Below, one piece after another: positions 34,829 through 43,139 of a stretch of 64,000 bases of DNA. Origin of the DNA: Pandoraea horticolens (GTDB lineage: Bacteria; Pseudomonadota; Gammaproteobacteria; Burkholderiales; Burkholderiaceae); assembly GCF_902459555.1 (NCBI RefSeq), contig NZ_CABPSM010000017.1, forward strand, positions 43,952 to 107,951, written 5' to 3'. A model generated the notes under the pieces. The model was not told the DNA's origin. It saw only the letters and a program-made list of their open reading frames with translations, and made no database searches. The translations under genes were made by a program, and so were the position numbers. How positions within the stretch are numbered: the first letter of the stretch is position 1; each line of letters begins with the position of its first letter.

Positions 34829-35470
34829 TCAGAGACGGCGCTCGGCCGCTTCTCGCGCGCGACGCGCAAGCACGGCGGGCGATTCGAGGACTTCGCCCGC
34901 GAGACGCGCGACGAGCGCCGCGACATTGCGGCCGTACTGCTTGCCGGCGATCACATCCGCCGGATCGAGTGCGTAGGCGGCGTCGATTTCCATGCCCGAC
35001 GCCGTGACGGCCGGGAAATCGCCGGCGTGACGCTTACCGGCAGATGCGCCCGGTGCGATGCCGGATGCGTCGACATCGGCCCACACCATGCCCTGCTGCG
35101 CGGCAAGCGCCGCGAAGTAGTCGAGGGTATTGCGCTTGTCGTCGGCCGAACGGCAACTGAACGAGAATCCGCCAGCGACCTTGTCGCGCCAACTGGGTGC
35201 CCGCCACATGCCGGTCGTTGCGTCGGCAAATGCCTTGAACGGGGCGGCGATACCGCCCTGATAGGCCGGCGCACCGAAAATGATGGCGTCGGCAGCCGCC
35301 AGACGCGTGAGCATGGCTTCGTCGTGCCATTGCCCGTCGACGAGTTGGTGCGGTTCGATGCTGAGCAATTGCGCGTGTGCGCCGGCGTCGTTCACGCCTT
35401 GCGCGACGGAATGGGCAATCATGGCGGTTGCGCCGCCTTGCGAGTAGTACACGATTGCAATATTGGACAT
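34829..35470 (-). CDS. Flavodoxin-fold NAD(P)H:quinone oxidoreductase (WrbA-like)
   Basis: This 213-aa protein starts MSNIAIVYYSQGGATAMIAH, an FMN-binding phosphate loop YSQGGAT. AIIFGAPAYQGGIAAPFKAF and GFSFSCRSADDK supply further flavin contacts. The family makes two-electron reductions of quinones and protects from redox cycling. A 7-bp dyad at 35549-35568 upstream may be its operator. It ends at the strong terminator shared with the GntR gene, so it is monocistronic. Confidence 0.85.
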   Translation of the reverse strand: MSNIAIVYYSQGGATAMIAHSVAQGVNDAGAHAQLLSIEPHQLVDGQWHDEAMLTRLAAADAIIFGAPAYQGGIAAPFKAFADATTGMWRAPSWRDKVAGGFSFSCRSADDKRNTLDYFAALAAQQGMVWADVDASGIAPGASAGKRHAGDFPAVTASGMEIDAAYALDPADVIAGKQYGRNVAALVARLAGEVLESPAVLARRAREAAERRL

Positions 35471-35548
35471 GGCGTAGTGCTTCCCGAATGGATGTCCGCC
35501 CCATGGCACCGCCGGGATCGCGCTTCCCTACGCTTCCGCTGGCTTGTC

Positions 35549-35568
35549 TGGACATCAGTCAATGTCCA
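35549..35568. promoter_or_regulatory. Dyad upstream of flavodoxin-like gene
   Basis: TGGACAT-CAGTCA-ATGTCCA has perfect 7-bp arms and a 6-nt spacer, about 80 bp before the start. A related half, TGGACATGACTG, occurs near 35609-35620. The binding regulator is unknown. Confidence 0.45.
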
Positions 35569-35721
35569 ATAATGCCAGTGATAACCCCTAGGGAATAGCC
35601 CGCATAACTGGACATGACTGTTCCGCCAAAGATAACAATCCGATGGCGGCACCACGCTGTCGGCAAATCAGCCCCCGGCTGACGGGAAGATGGCGCTACG
35701 CTGACCGCGCGCGGGTACGCG

Positions 35722-36552
35722 CTAACGGCGGGCCGGTGCGCCAAGCCGCACGGAGAGTTGATCGGCCAGTTCGCGCATCTGGCGTCCAATGCGCCGGCCG
35801 GTCTCCGAATCGATCTCATTTGTGAGAAAACTGACGGCAAGCCCAGCCACGGCGCGCTCGCCGCTGGCATCGAACACCGGCGCACCGAAGCAAATCATGC
35901 CTTCGCGCATCTGCCCGTTGTCGATCGAATAGCCATCGCGACGCACTTGCGCCATTTCCTCGGTCAACGCCGCATAAGTGCTCACGCTCGCCCGCGTGAG
36001 CGGCGCGGGCCATACACCGGCCAGCAGATCGGCCGCCTCGCCCGGCGGCAGCGTCGAGAGCATGGCCTTGCCGGTCGCGGTATAGGGCGCGGGCAGCCGC
36101 ATACCAATGCGGAAGGTCACGCCGAGCGGGCGGTTGCCATTGTGGCAGGCCAGATAGATCACCTCAGCGCCGTCGAGCACAGACAGCGTCACAGTTTCCT
36201 GTGCAAACGCGCGCGACGCCTCCCAGACCGCCCGGAATTCCTCGGTGATGTTGGTCTGCGACAGAAACGCGTTCGCCCATCCCATCACGTAAGAGCCCAT
36301 CGTCATGCCGCCATTGGCATGGCGCTTGACCAGCCGCAGCTTGACCAGCGTATCGCACAGGCCATGCAGCGTGCTCTTGGGCACCCCGGTCTCACGCGCC
36401 AGATCGGCCAGCGCCACCGGCTCGGACGACGCCGCAATCACATCCAGGACGTGCACCGCGCGCACCACGGCAGGCGCCGTAGTCTTGATTGGCTCAGAGG
36501 CAAGGGTGTCGGATGCGGCGTTGGCGGGTACGTCGGGTGTGCGCTTGGGCAT
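35722..36552 (-). CDS. IclR-family transcriptional regulator
   Basis: This 276-aa protein has an N-terminal winged helix, VVRAVHVLDVIAASSEPVAL then ADLARETGVPKSTLHGLCDT (~49-68). The IclR effector domain spans ~95-265, with GMRLPAPYTATGKAMLSTLP and GMICFGAPVFDASGERAVAG. It is divergent from the GabD gene across three tandem 19-bp-spaced boxes and should regulate that operon. The start at 36552 follows Met-Pro-Lys; the first ~25 residues are low-complexity. Confidence 0.92.
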   Translation of the reverse strand: MPKRTPDVPANAASDTLASEPIKTTAPAVVRAVHVLDVIAASSEPVALADLARETGVPKSTLHGLCDTLVKLRLVKRHANGGMTMGSYVMGWANAFLSQTNITEEFRAVWEASRAFAQETVTLSVLDGAEVIYLACHNGNRPLGVTFRIGMRLPAPYTATGKAMLSTLPPGEAADLLAGVWPAPLTRASVSTYAALTEEMAQVRRDGYSIDNGQMREGMICFGAPVFDASGERAVAGLAVSFLTNEIDSETGRRIGRQMRELADQLSVRLGAPARR

Positions 36553-36671
36553 GAACGAGGTGTCGGCTTCGAAATCGTGAGGATGGATCGGGTGGCGGGC
36601 CACGCGCCAGCATGGTACGGGCAAGTCATTCTCATTCCGCCCTAGGAAAACCCCTTAGTTGCCCCCGAAAC

Positions 36672-36725
36672 GTTCAATACGTAGAATCATGTTCAATACA
36701 TAGAATATCGTTCAATAGATAGAAC
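36672..36725. promoter_or_regulatory. Three direct repeats with 19-bp period, candidate IclR operator
   Basis: The consensus GTTCAATANNTAGAA occurs at 36672-36686, 36691-36705 and 36710-36724, exactly 19 bp apart. Each is a near-palindrome (GTTC...GAAC is complete in the third). Triple operators are known for IclR proteins such as PcaU. The array lies between the IclR and GabD genes. Confidence 0.7.
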
Positions 36726-36799
36726 AGCAAGCGGCAACCCGAGACACTGCCGCACGCCGTTTCGCCAACAGGAAAAGCCGGCGAGCCCGGTCAACAGCC

Positions 36800-38248
36800 A
36801 TGCAACTCAAAGACACTACCCTCTTCAAGACACTCGCCTGGGTCGACGGTCAATGGATCGCGGCCGACAACGGCAAGACGTTCGACGTGCTGGACCCGGC
36901 CACGGGCGAGGTGCTGGCCAAGGTGCCGGAACTTGGCGCCGAGGAAACCACGCGTGCCGTGGCGGCGGCCGAAGCCGCACAAAAGCCGTGGGCTGCCCGT
37001 ACTGGCAAGGAACGTGCCGCCGCGCTGCGCCGCTGGTTCGATCTGATGATCGCCCACACGGAGGATCTGGCCTATCTGATGACGCGTGAGCAAGGCAAGC
37101 CGCTCGCCGAGTCGCGTGGCGAGATCGCCTATGCCGCCAGCTTCGTCGAGTGGTTCGCAGAGCAAGCCAAGCGCGTGGATGGCGACGTGCTTGCCACGCC
37201 CGCCTCGGACAAGCGCCTCATCACGCTCAAGCAGCCCGTTGGCGTGTGCGCGGCCATCACGCCGTGGAATTTCCCTGCGGCGATGATCACGCGCAAGGTC
37301 GCCCCGGCACTGGCCGCCGGTTGCGCCATCGTGGTTAAGCCTTCCGAACTCACGCCGCTCTCCGCCTTTGCGCTGGCCGAGTTGGCACACCGCGCCGGCA
37401 TTCCGGGCGGCGTATTTCAGGTTGTGACGGGCGACGCGCGTGCCGTGGGTGGCGTGCTCACTTCGCACCCGAGCGTGCGCAAGCTGTCGTTCACGGGGTC
37501 GACCGGCGTGGGCCGTCTGCTCATGGCGCAGTGCGCGCCGACCGTCAAGCGCATGTCGCTGGAGCTGGGGGGCAACGCACCGTTCATCGTGTTCGACGAT
37601 GCAGACCTCGACGCCGCCGTCGAAGGGGCGATCGCGGCGAAGTACCGCAATGGCGGTCAGACGTGCGTGTGCGCGAACCGCTTCTATATTCAGGACGGCA
37701 TCTATGACGCGTTCGCCGCGAAGTTCGCGCAGCGCGTGGCCGACATGAAGGTCGGCAACGGTCTGGAAGACGGTGTGGTGATCGGCCCGCTGATCGAAGG
37801 CAAGGCGGTGGAAAAGGTGGTCACGCTCGTCGAAGACGCCAAGTCGCACGGCGGCCGTGTGCTGGTGGGCGGCGAAGCGCATGCGCTGGGCGGCACCTAC
37901 TACGCACCGACGGTGATTGCCGACGCAACGTCGCAAATGCGCGTGGCACGCGAAGAGATCTTCGGCCCGGTAGCGCCCTTGTTCCGCTTCACGGCCGACG
38001 CCGACGCCGTCGCGCTCGCGAACGACACGGAATTCGGTCTTGCGGCGTACCTGTACACGCGTGATATCTCGCGCGCATGGCGCACGGCCGAAGCGCTGGA
38101 GTACGGCATGGTCGGCCTGAACACGGGGCTGATCTCGAACGAAGTCGCACCGTTCGGCGGCATCAAGCAATCCGGTGTGGGCCGCGAAGGCTCGCACTAC
38201 GGCATCGAGGAATACCTCGAACTGAAGTACCTGTGCCTGCAAGTGTGA
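36800..38248 (+). CDS. gabD: NAD(P)-dependent succinate-semialdehyde dehydrogenase (GabD-type)
   Basis: This 482-aa aldehyde dehydrogenase has ITPWNFPAAMITRKVAPALA (153-172), the general base E255 in SLELGGNAP and the catalytic C289 in NGGQTCVCANR, the GabD-typical variant. NEVAPFGGIKQSGVGREG near the C-terminus is also classic. It oxidises succinate semialdehyde or a similar omega-aldehyde acid such as glutarate semialdehyde. It opens an operon with a Liv-type importer and an iron alcohol dehydrogenase, making it the second oxidation step of an omega-hydroxy acid route. Confidence 0.9.
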   Translation: MQLKDTTLFKTLAWVDGQWIAADNGKTFDVLDPATGEVLAKVPELGAEETTRAVAAAEAAQKPWAARTGKERAAALRRWFDLMIAHTEDLAYLMTREQGKPLAESRGEIAYAASFVEWFAEQAKRVDGDVLATPASDKRLITLKQPVGVCAAITPWNFPAAMITRKVAPALAAGCAIVVKPSELTPLSAFALAELAHRAGIPGGVFQVVTGDARAVGGVLTSHPSVRKLSFTGSTGVGRLLMAQCAPTVKRMSLELGGNAPFIVFDDADLDAAVEGAIAAKYRNGGQTCVCANRFYIQDGIYDAFAAKFAQRVADMKVGNGLEDGVVIGPLIEGKAVEKVVTLVEDAKSHGGRVLVGGEAHALGGTYYAPTVIADATSQMRVAREEIFGPVAPLFRFTADADAVALANDTEFGLAAYLYTRDISRAWRTAEALEYGMVGLNTGLISNEVAPFGGIKQSGVGREGSHYGIEEYLELKYLCLQV

Positions 38249-38250
38249 TG

Positions 38251-38275
38251 GACGGGCCTGGGAACAGGCCCCGTC
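38251..38275 (+). terminator. Intercistronic hairpin after gabD
   Basis: GACGGGCCTG-GGAA-CAGGCCCCGTC forms a 10-bp stem with one bulged C, 2 bp after the gabD stop. It lacks a T-tract and probably tunes rather than stops transcription. Confidence 0.4.
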
Positions 38276-38358
38276 ATCGCACCGAAGCACCGGAGCATCA
38301 GAACTCCGCAGGTTCATAAATCGACAGACAAGTCGCAACACCACCAAAGGAAACCAGT

Positions 38359-39663
38359 ATGAAGCGCGTTATCCAGCACGGCATGAAGCCGCTCGCTCTC
38401 GCACTCGCGGCCGGCGCCGCCATCGCCTCGGTTGCCACGACGGCGCAAGCTCAGACATCGACGGCCGCGAAGCCGATCAAGATCGGCATCGTGACGTTCA
38501 TGTCGGGCGCCGCCGCAGGTCCCTTCGGCGTGCCCGCCAAGAACGCCGCCGAAATCACGGCAGCCGAACTCAACGCCGGCAAGGTGCCCGCCCCGTACGC
38601 CACGAAGGGCTTCGGCGGCGCACCGATCGAACTCGTCTATATCGACGAAGCGGGCAGCACGAGCAAGCAAGTGAGCGAATACCGCAACCTGCTGAATCAG
38701 GGCGTGGACTATGTGGTGGGCTACACGTCGTCGGGCAACTGCCTGGCCATTGCGCCGGTCGCGGAAGAACTGAAGAAGGTCACGCTGCTCTTCGATTGCG
38801 GCACGCCGCGCGTGTTCGAAGACGCCAGCTTCAAGTACGTCTTCCGCCCGGTCGCCACGGCCACGATGGACAACGTGGGTGCAGCCCGCTACGTTGCCGA
38901 GCGCAAGCCGGATCTGCAAACGTATGCCGGCATCAATCAGAACTACGCCTGGGGTCAGGACGCCTGGGCCGACTTCGAAGGCACGCTGAAGGCGCTCAAG
39001 CCGAACGCGAAGGCTGTCAGCTCGCAAATGCCGCAATTGGGCGCAGGTCAGTACAACGCCGGTATTTCGAGCCTGTTGTCCGCACACCCGGACGTGCTGC
39101 ATTCGAGCTTCTGGGGCGGCGATCTGGAAGGCCTCGTGGTGCAAGCGGGTCCGCGCGATCTGTTCAAGAAGTCGCTGACGGTGCTCACCGCCGGTGAGAC
39201 GGCCACGCACGGCAAGACGCGTCTGCCGGACGGCGTGATCATCGGTGCACGCGGCATGTACGGCATGTTCGCGCCCGACAACGCGTTGAACCGTTGGCTG
39301 CGCACCGCTTACAGCGCGAAGTTCAGCGATACGCCGAGCTACCCGTCGTACAAGATGAATCAGAGCATCCTCGCGCTCAAGGCGGCTTATGAGAAGGCGC
39401 AGGCGGCCAACGGCGGCAAGCAGCCCATGCCCGAGCAGGTTATCGCGTCGTTCGAGCACCTCGCGTTCGACGCACCGGCCGGCAAGATCGGCCTGACGTT
39501 GGGCAAGGGTCACCAGGCAGCGCAAGGCACGGCGTTCGGCATTGTGAAGAACGTGAACGGCAAGGTCACCGTGACCGACGTGAAGCAGTACTCGATCGCG
39601 GAAGTCACGCCGCCCGAGGGCGTGAAGTCGGCCGATTGGATCAAGGGCGGCCTGAAGCACTGA
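38359..39663 (+). CDS. Liv-type ABC transporter periplasmic binding protein
   Basis: This 434-aa protein has a signal peptide (KRVIQHGMKPLALALAAG to about TAQA-QTS). The mature part starts KPIKIGIVTFMSGAAAGPFG, the type I periplasmic binding fold of LivK/UrtA relatives, and has VDYVVGYTSSGNCLAIAPVA and INQNYAWGQDAWADFEGTLK. AAAGGAAA precedes the ATG. It delivers a ligand to the permeases encoded next. Given its neighbours the ligand is probably a hydroxy or keto acid and not a branched-chain amino acid. Confidence 0.9.
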   Translation: MKRVIQHGMKPLALALAAGAAIASVATTAQAQTSTAAKPIKIGIVTFMSGAAAGPFGVPAKNAAEITAAELNAGKVPAPYATKGFGGAPIELVYIDEAGSTSKQVSEYRNLLNQGVDYVVGYTSSGNCLAIAPVAEELKKVTLLFDCGTPRVFEDASFKYVFRPVATATMDNVGAARYVAERKPDLQTYAGINQNYAWGQDAWADFEGTLKALKPNAKAVSSQMPQLGAGQYNAGISSLLSAHPDVLHSSFWGGDLEGLVVQAGPRDLFKKSLTVLTAGETATHGKTRLPDGVIIGARGMYGMFAPDNALNRWLRTAYSAKFSDTPSYPSYKMNQSILALKAAYEKAQAANGGKQPMPEQVIASFEHLAFDAPAGKIGLTLGKGHQAAQGTAFGIVKNVNGKVTVTDVKQYSIAEVTPPEGVKSADWIKGGLKH

Positions 39664-39730
39664 GGCGTCTCGTTCAGGAGGACTCGCGGGTCTTCCGCGC
39701 AATAAAGCAGCAACGACTTTGAGTCGTACC

Positions 39731-39774
39731 CGCAAAGCGGGTGTGGCGGACTGTGTGCCGCCCACCGCTTTGCG
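39731..39774 (+). terminator. Long intercistronic hairpin after binding-protein gene
   Basis: CGCAAAGCGG (39731-39740) and CCGCTTTGCG (39765-39774) pair perfectly and enclose a second stem GGCGG/CCGCC (39745-39749 with 39758-39762). No T-tract follows. The element probably protects or partially terminates, giving excess binding protein over permease. Confidence 0.6.
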
Positions 39775-39792
39775 TTCCAAGGAGAATGCGAG

Positions 39793-40689
39793 ATGTCGCA
39801 GATCTACGCCGTCCTGGTGGACGGGGTGATGTACGCCGCGTGGCTGTTCCTGGTTGCCCTGGGACTGACCCTCGTCTACGGCGTGCTCAAAATCTTGAAC
39901 ATGGCGCATGGCAGCCTGTACGCGTTGGGTGCGTACGCTGGCGTGACGTTGATCGGCCCGTGGGTTGCCCAGGGCGGCAACCTTTATGTGAGCTATCTGT
40001 TGCTCGTGCTGGCGGCCATCGTCGCGGGCGGAGCCATCGGTTTCATCATGGAGCGCGGGGTGCTGAAGCGCTTCTACGGGCAAGACCCCGTGGTGCTGCT
40101 GCTGGTGACCTATGCGCTCTTCCTGATCATGGAAGACGCGATCAAGCTGGTGTGGGGCGTGGACCCATACACGGTGTCGGAGCCGTACAGCTTTCTCGGC
40201 AATTTCGATCTGGGCGATCTTTCGTACCCGAACTACAACTTCCTGATCGTGGGCGTGGCGCTCGTGGCCGGTATCGGTCTCACGTCGTTCCTGAAGTTCA
40301 CGCGCAGCGGCCGTTTGCTGCGCGCGGTGATTCACGATCGTGAGGTCAGTCAGGCGATGGGCATTCGCGTGAGCCGCTATTTCGTGGTGACGTTCATGGC
40401 CGGTGCCGTGCTGGCCGCCATTGGCGGTGCGCTGACGGCGCCGACGGTGTCGGTGGCACCGGGCATGGGGGTGGAGATCGTGGTGCTCACTTTTGCGGTG
40501 GTGGTGATCGGTGGGCTAGGCTCGCTGCCCGGCGCGGCGTTTGGCGCGCTGCTCGTGGGTCTGGTGCGCGCGAGTGCGGTGCATTACTGGCCGCAAGGCG
40601 AGTTGTTCTCGATTTACATCGTCATGGCGCTGGTGCTGGCTGTGCGTCCGAAAGGGATCTTCGCTCCGATGGAGGCTCGCAAGATATGA
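39793..40689 (+). CDS. Liv-type ABC transporter permease (LivH-like)
   Basis: This 298-aa protein has about eight hydrophobic helices. It contains ALGLTLVYGVLKILNMAHGS near the N-terminus and AVIHDREVSQAMGIRVSRYF near residue 180, which includes the cytoplasmic coupling loop to the ATPases. AAGGAG precedes the ATG. It overlaps the second permease by 4 nt (ATGA). With LivM-, LivG- and LivF-like proteins it forms a complete HAAT-family importer. Confidence 0.92.
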   Translation: MSQIYAVLVDGVMYAAWLFLVALGLTLVYGVLKILNMAHGSLYALGAYAGVTLIGPWVAQGGNLYVSYLLLVLAAIVAGGAIGFIMERGVLKRFYGQDPVVLLLVTYALFLIMEDAIKLVWGVDPYTVSEPYSFLGNFDLGDLSYPNYNFLIVGVALVAGIGLTSFLKFTRSGRLLRAVIHDREVSQAMGIRVSRYFVVTFMAGAVLAAIGGALTAPTVSVAPGMGVEIVVLTFAVVVIGGLGSLPGAAFGALLVGLVRASAVHYWPQGELFSIYIVMALVLAVRPKGIFAPMEARKI

Positions 40690-41702
40690 GTTCCGCAATC
40701 TGTTCTCACCTGCGCGCGCCCGGCACGTGGCTCGCGGTGATCGGTTTCGCCGCCATCGGTGCGGCAGGTCTGGCGCTGCCTCAGTGGCAGTTTCTGGTGT
40801 CGGTGGCGCTGTCGAAGGGCATCGTCGCGTTGGGACTGGCGCTGTTGCTGCGCACGGGGCTGGCCTCCTTCGGGCAGGCGTTGTTCTTCGCGGTCGGCGC
40901 GTACTGCGTGGGCCTCGGCATGAACTATTACGGCCTGACGGCGCTGTTCACGCTACTGGCGATCTCGATGATCGCCTCGGCCGTTCTCGCACTGGTGCTG
41001 GGCTTCCTGCTGGCACGCTATCGAGACATTTTCTTCGCGATGCTCACGCTAGCGCTGTCGATGATCTGCTATGGCCTGTTGCTCAATAACGTGGAACTCG
41101 GCGGCAGCGACGGCTTCAACGTGAACGCCCCGACACTGGGCAGCAGCACCGGGCCGTGGCAACTCGCGGGGACGAATCTGTTCGCGGTGGGCTTCATCGC
41201 GGCGATTGTCTGTGTGATGGCGGCTGCGCTGTATATGCGCTCGACGCCGGGCCGTCTCGGCCCCGCGATCAAGGACAACGAGATCCGCGTGGAGTATCTG
41301 GGTACGTCAGCACGCGCGAACATTCATCTGACGTATGTGATCGCTGGCGCCCTCGCGGGTCTGGGTGGCGCGTTGCAGGCGTTCAATATCGGTCACATCG
41401 ATCCGGACATGGCGTTCTGGACGACCTCGGGCGAGTTCGTCTTCATCGCGGTGCTCTCGGGCACGCGCTTCGCCTTCTCGCCGTTCATCGGTGCGTTGTT
41501 GCTGGAAGTGGCGCGTGCGATGGCGTATCGCTACGCGCCGAACACGTGGCAGATCGTGATGGGCGCGATCATGCTGGCGATCATTGCGTTCCTGCCGGGC
41601 GGGCTGACGAGTCTGGGGCTGGCGCGTCGCAAGCGGGGAGCGGTGCATCCGGTCACGCAGACGGCGACGACAACGACGGCCGCCTCGGGCGACGCCGCAT
41701 GA
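40686..41702 (+). CDS. Liv-type ABC transporter permease (LivM-like)
   Basis: This 338-aa protein has roughly ten hydrophobic helices. RTGLASFGQALFFAVGAYCV, then GFLLARYRDIFFAMLTLALS and RLGPAIKDNEIRVEYLGTSA are the LivM landmarks, the last being the EAA-like coupling loop. Its start overlaps the LivH-like stop, and its stop is 11 bp before the LivG-like start used here. The Ala/Thr-rich C-terminal tail is poorly conserved. Confidence 0.92.
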   Translation: MSSAICSHLRAPGTWLAVIGFAAIGAAGLALPQWQFLVSVALSKGIVALGLALLLRTGLASFGQALFFAVGAYCVGLGMNYYGLTALFTLLAISMIASAVLALVLGFLLARYRDIFFAMLTLALSMICYGLLLNNVELGGSDGFNVNAPTLGSSTGPWQLAGTNLFAVGFIAAIVCVMAAALYMRSTPGRLGPAIKDNEIRVEYLGTSARANIHLTYVIAGALAGLGGALQAFNIGHIDPDMAFWTTSGEFVFIAVLSGTRFAFSPFIGALLLEVARAMAYRYAPNTWQIVMGAIMLAIIAFLPGGLTSLGLARRKRGAVHPVTQTATTTTAASGDAA

Positions 41703-41713
41703 AGGGGCACGAG

Positions 41714-42478
41714 ATGGCATCGAAACACATCATTGAGGCCACGGGCCTGTACAAGACGTTCGGCAGTGTCACGCCGGCGAAGGACATTACGGTCAATATC
41801 GACGCGCAAAGCGTGGTGGGGCTGATCGGCACGAACGGTGCGGGCAAGACGACGTTCGTGAACATGCTCACGGGCTATATCAAGCCGGATCGCGGCGAGA
41901 TCGTGTTCCGCGGCAAGCGCATCACGGGGCTCGCACCGCGCAAGATTACGCGTCTGGGCATTGCGCGTTCGTTCCAGATTCCGCAGCTCTTCGGCTCGCA
42001 GACGGCGCGCGCGAACATCGAGATCGCGCTGGCGATTTCGGGGCTGTCGGCCGAGTTGGCGAACGAGAGTCTGGCCCGTCTTGGCGTGCTGGAGTTCGCG
42101 GACATGATGTCGGGCACGTTGCCCGAGGGCGTGCGCAAGCTGCTGGATATTGCACTGGCGATGGTCTGCAAGCCGGAAGTGCTGTTGCTCGACGAGCCGA
42201 CTTCGGGCGTGGCCGCGGAAGAGAAGTTCGACGTGATGAATCGTGTGCTGGATGCGGCACGCGCGCTGGGCATTACGGTACTTTTCGTGGAGCACGACAT
42301 GGAAATCGTGCGCCGCTACAGCGATCGGGTGCTGGCGTTTTGCGACGGCCGTATTCTGGCGGACGGCACGGCCGATGTGGTATTGGCCAACGCTCAGGTG
42401 CGTGAGTTGATCATTGGCGAGACGGTGGCTGCGGTGCCGGGCGCCGGGAATGTGGCAAGCGAGGTGGCCCATGCTTGA
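41714..42478 (+). CDS. Liv-type ABC transporter ATPase (LivG-like)
   Basis: This 254-aa ATPase has Walker A GTNGAGKT (39-46), a family-specific RSFQIPQLF near Q-loop position, the signature LPEGVRKLLDIA in place of LSGGQ and Walker B VLLLDEPTSGV, then the switch His in VEHDM. The weak signature motif is normal for LivG. The start ATG 41714 has AGGGG 7 nt upstream; an in-frame ATG at 41699 overlaps the LivM-like stop. It overlaps the LivF-like gene by 8 nt. Confidence 0.92.
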   Translation: MASKHIIEATGLYKTFGSVTPAKDITVNIDAQSVVGLIGTNGAGKTTFVNMLTGYIKPDRGEIVFRGKRITGLAPRKITRLGIARSFQIPQLFGSQTARANIEIALAISGLSAELANESLARLGVLEFADMMSGTLPEGVRKLLDIALAMVCKPEVLLLDEPTSGVAAEEKFDVMNRVLDAARALGITVLFVEHDMEIVRRYSDRVLAFCDGRILADGTADVVLANAQVRELIIGETVAAVPGAGNVASEVAHA

Positions 42479-43118
42479 GGTCGGAAATCTGAATGTGCGC
42501 TTCGGCGCGACGGACATTCTGCGCGGGGTGCAGTTCTCGGTGCCGAAGGGCGCGATTGTCGGTCTGATCGGGCGCAACGGCGCGGGCAAGACGACGACGT
42601 TGCGCGCGATCATGGGGCTGGTGAAGCCTAACGGCGGCACGCTGACGTTCGACGGCGTGGATCTGGTGAAGGCGCCGTCGCATGAGCGCACGTCGCTGGG
42701 TATCGGCTACGCCCCGGAAGATCGCCGTCTGATTCCGGACATGACGGTGGAGGAAAACCTATGTGTGCCCGCCTGGGCACTGAAAGCGAAGGACGTGCAG
42801 GAACGTCTGGACAAGGTCTACCGCATCATTCCGGAAGCCCGGGAGTGGGCACCGCGCCGCGCCTTGCAATTGTCGGGAGGCCAGCAGAAACTGGTGGCTG
42901 TCGGACGCGCGCTGATGACCAGTTCGCGTCTGCTGATGCTGGACGAACCGTTCGAAGGCGTGGCCCCGGCACTCTCGAAGCGCATTGCCGAGGTGATCGG
43001 CCAGATGCGCGGCGCTGGTCTCGCGGTGATTCTGTCGGGCGCAGATCTGCAACACGCAGGCGCAGTGCTCGATAGCGTCTACCGAATCGATCGCGGCCAG
43101 ATGGTCGCGTCAGTCTGA
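42471..43118 (+). CDS. Liv-type ABC transporter ATPase (LivF-like)
   Basis: This 215-aa ATPase has Walker A GRNGAGKT (34-41), the LivF-type YAPEDRRLIPDMTVEENL, signature LSGGQQK and Walker B LLMLDEPFEGVAP. The switch histidine is replaced: VILSGADLQH carries a Ser-Gly where most ATPases have His. It is slightly shorter than LivF proteins (~235 aa). It is followed after 21 bp by the alcohol dehydrogenase gene. Confidence 0.9.
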   Translation: MLEVGNLNVRFGATDILRGVQFSVPKGAIVGLIGRNGAGKTTTLRAIMGLVKPNGGTLTFDGVDLVKAPSHERTSLGIGYAPEDRRLIPDMTVEENLCVPAWALKAKDVQERLDKVYRIIPEAREWAPRRALQLSGGQQKLVAVGRALMTSSRLLMLDEPFEGVAPALSKRIAEVIGQMRGAGLAVILSGADLQHAGAVLDSVYRIDRGQMVASV

Positions 43119-43139
43119 GAAGGTCTCAAGAGGAAAACG

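Noticed and set aside
36672..36725. A short CRISPR-like repeat array
   Set aside because: The units are 15 bp with a 19-bp period and no unique spacers, near a regulator promoter; they are operators.
38314..40335. A 673-residue minus-strand frame across the binding-protein and LivH-like genes
   Set aside because: It spans two recognisable plus-strand genes and the hairpin between them, and its translation is low-complexity.
38359..43118. Branched-chain amino-acid transporter (livKHMGF) as a firm name
   Set aside because: Family membership is clear, but the neighbouring dehydrogenases point to a different ligand.
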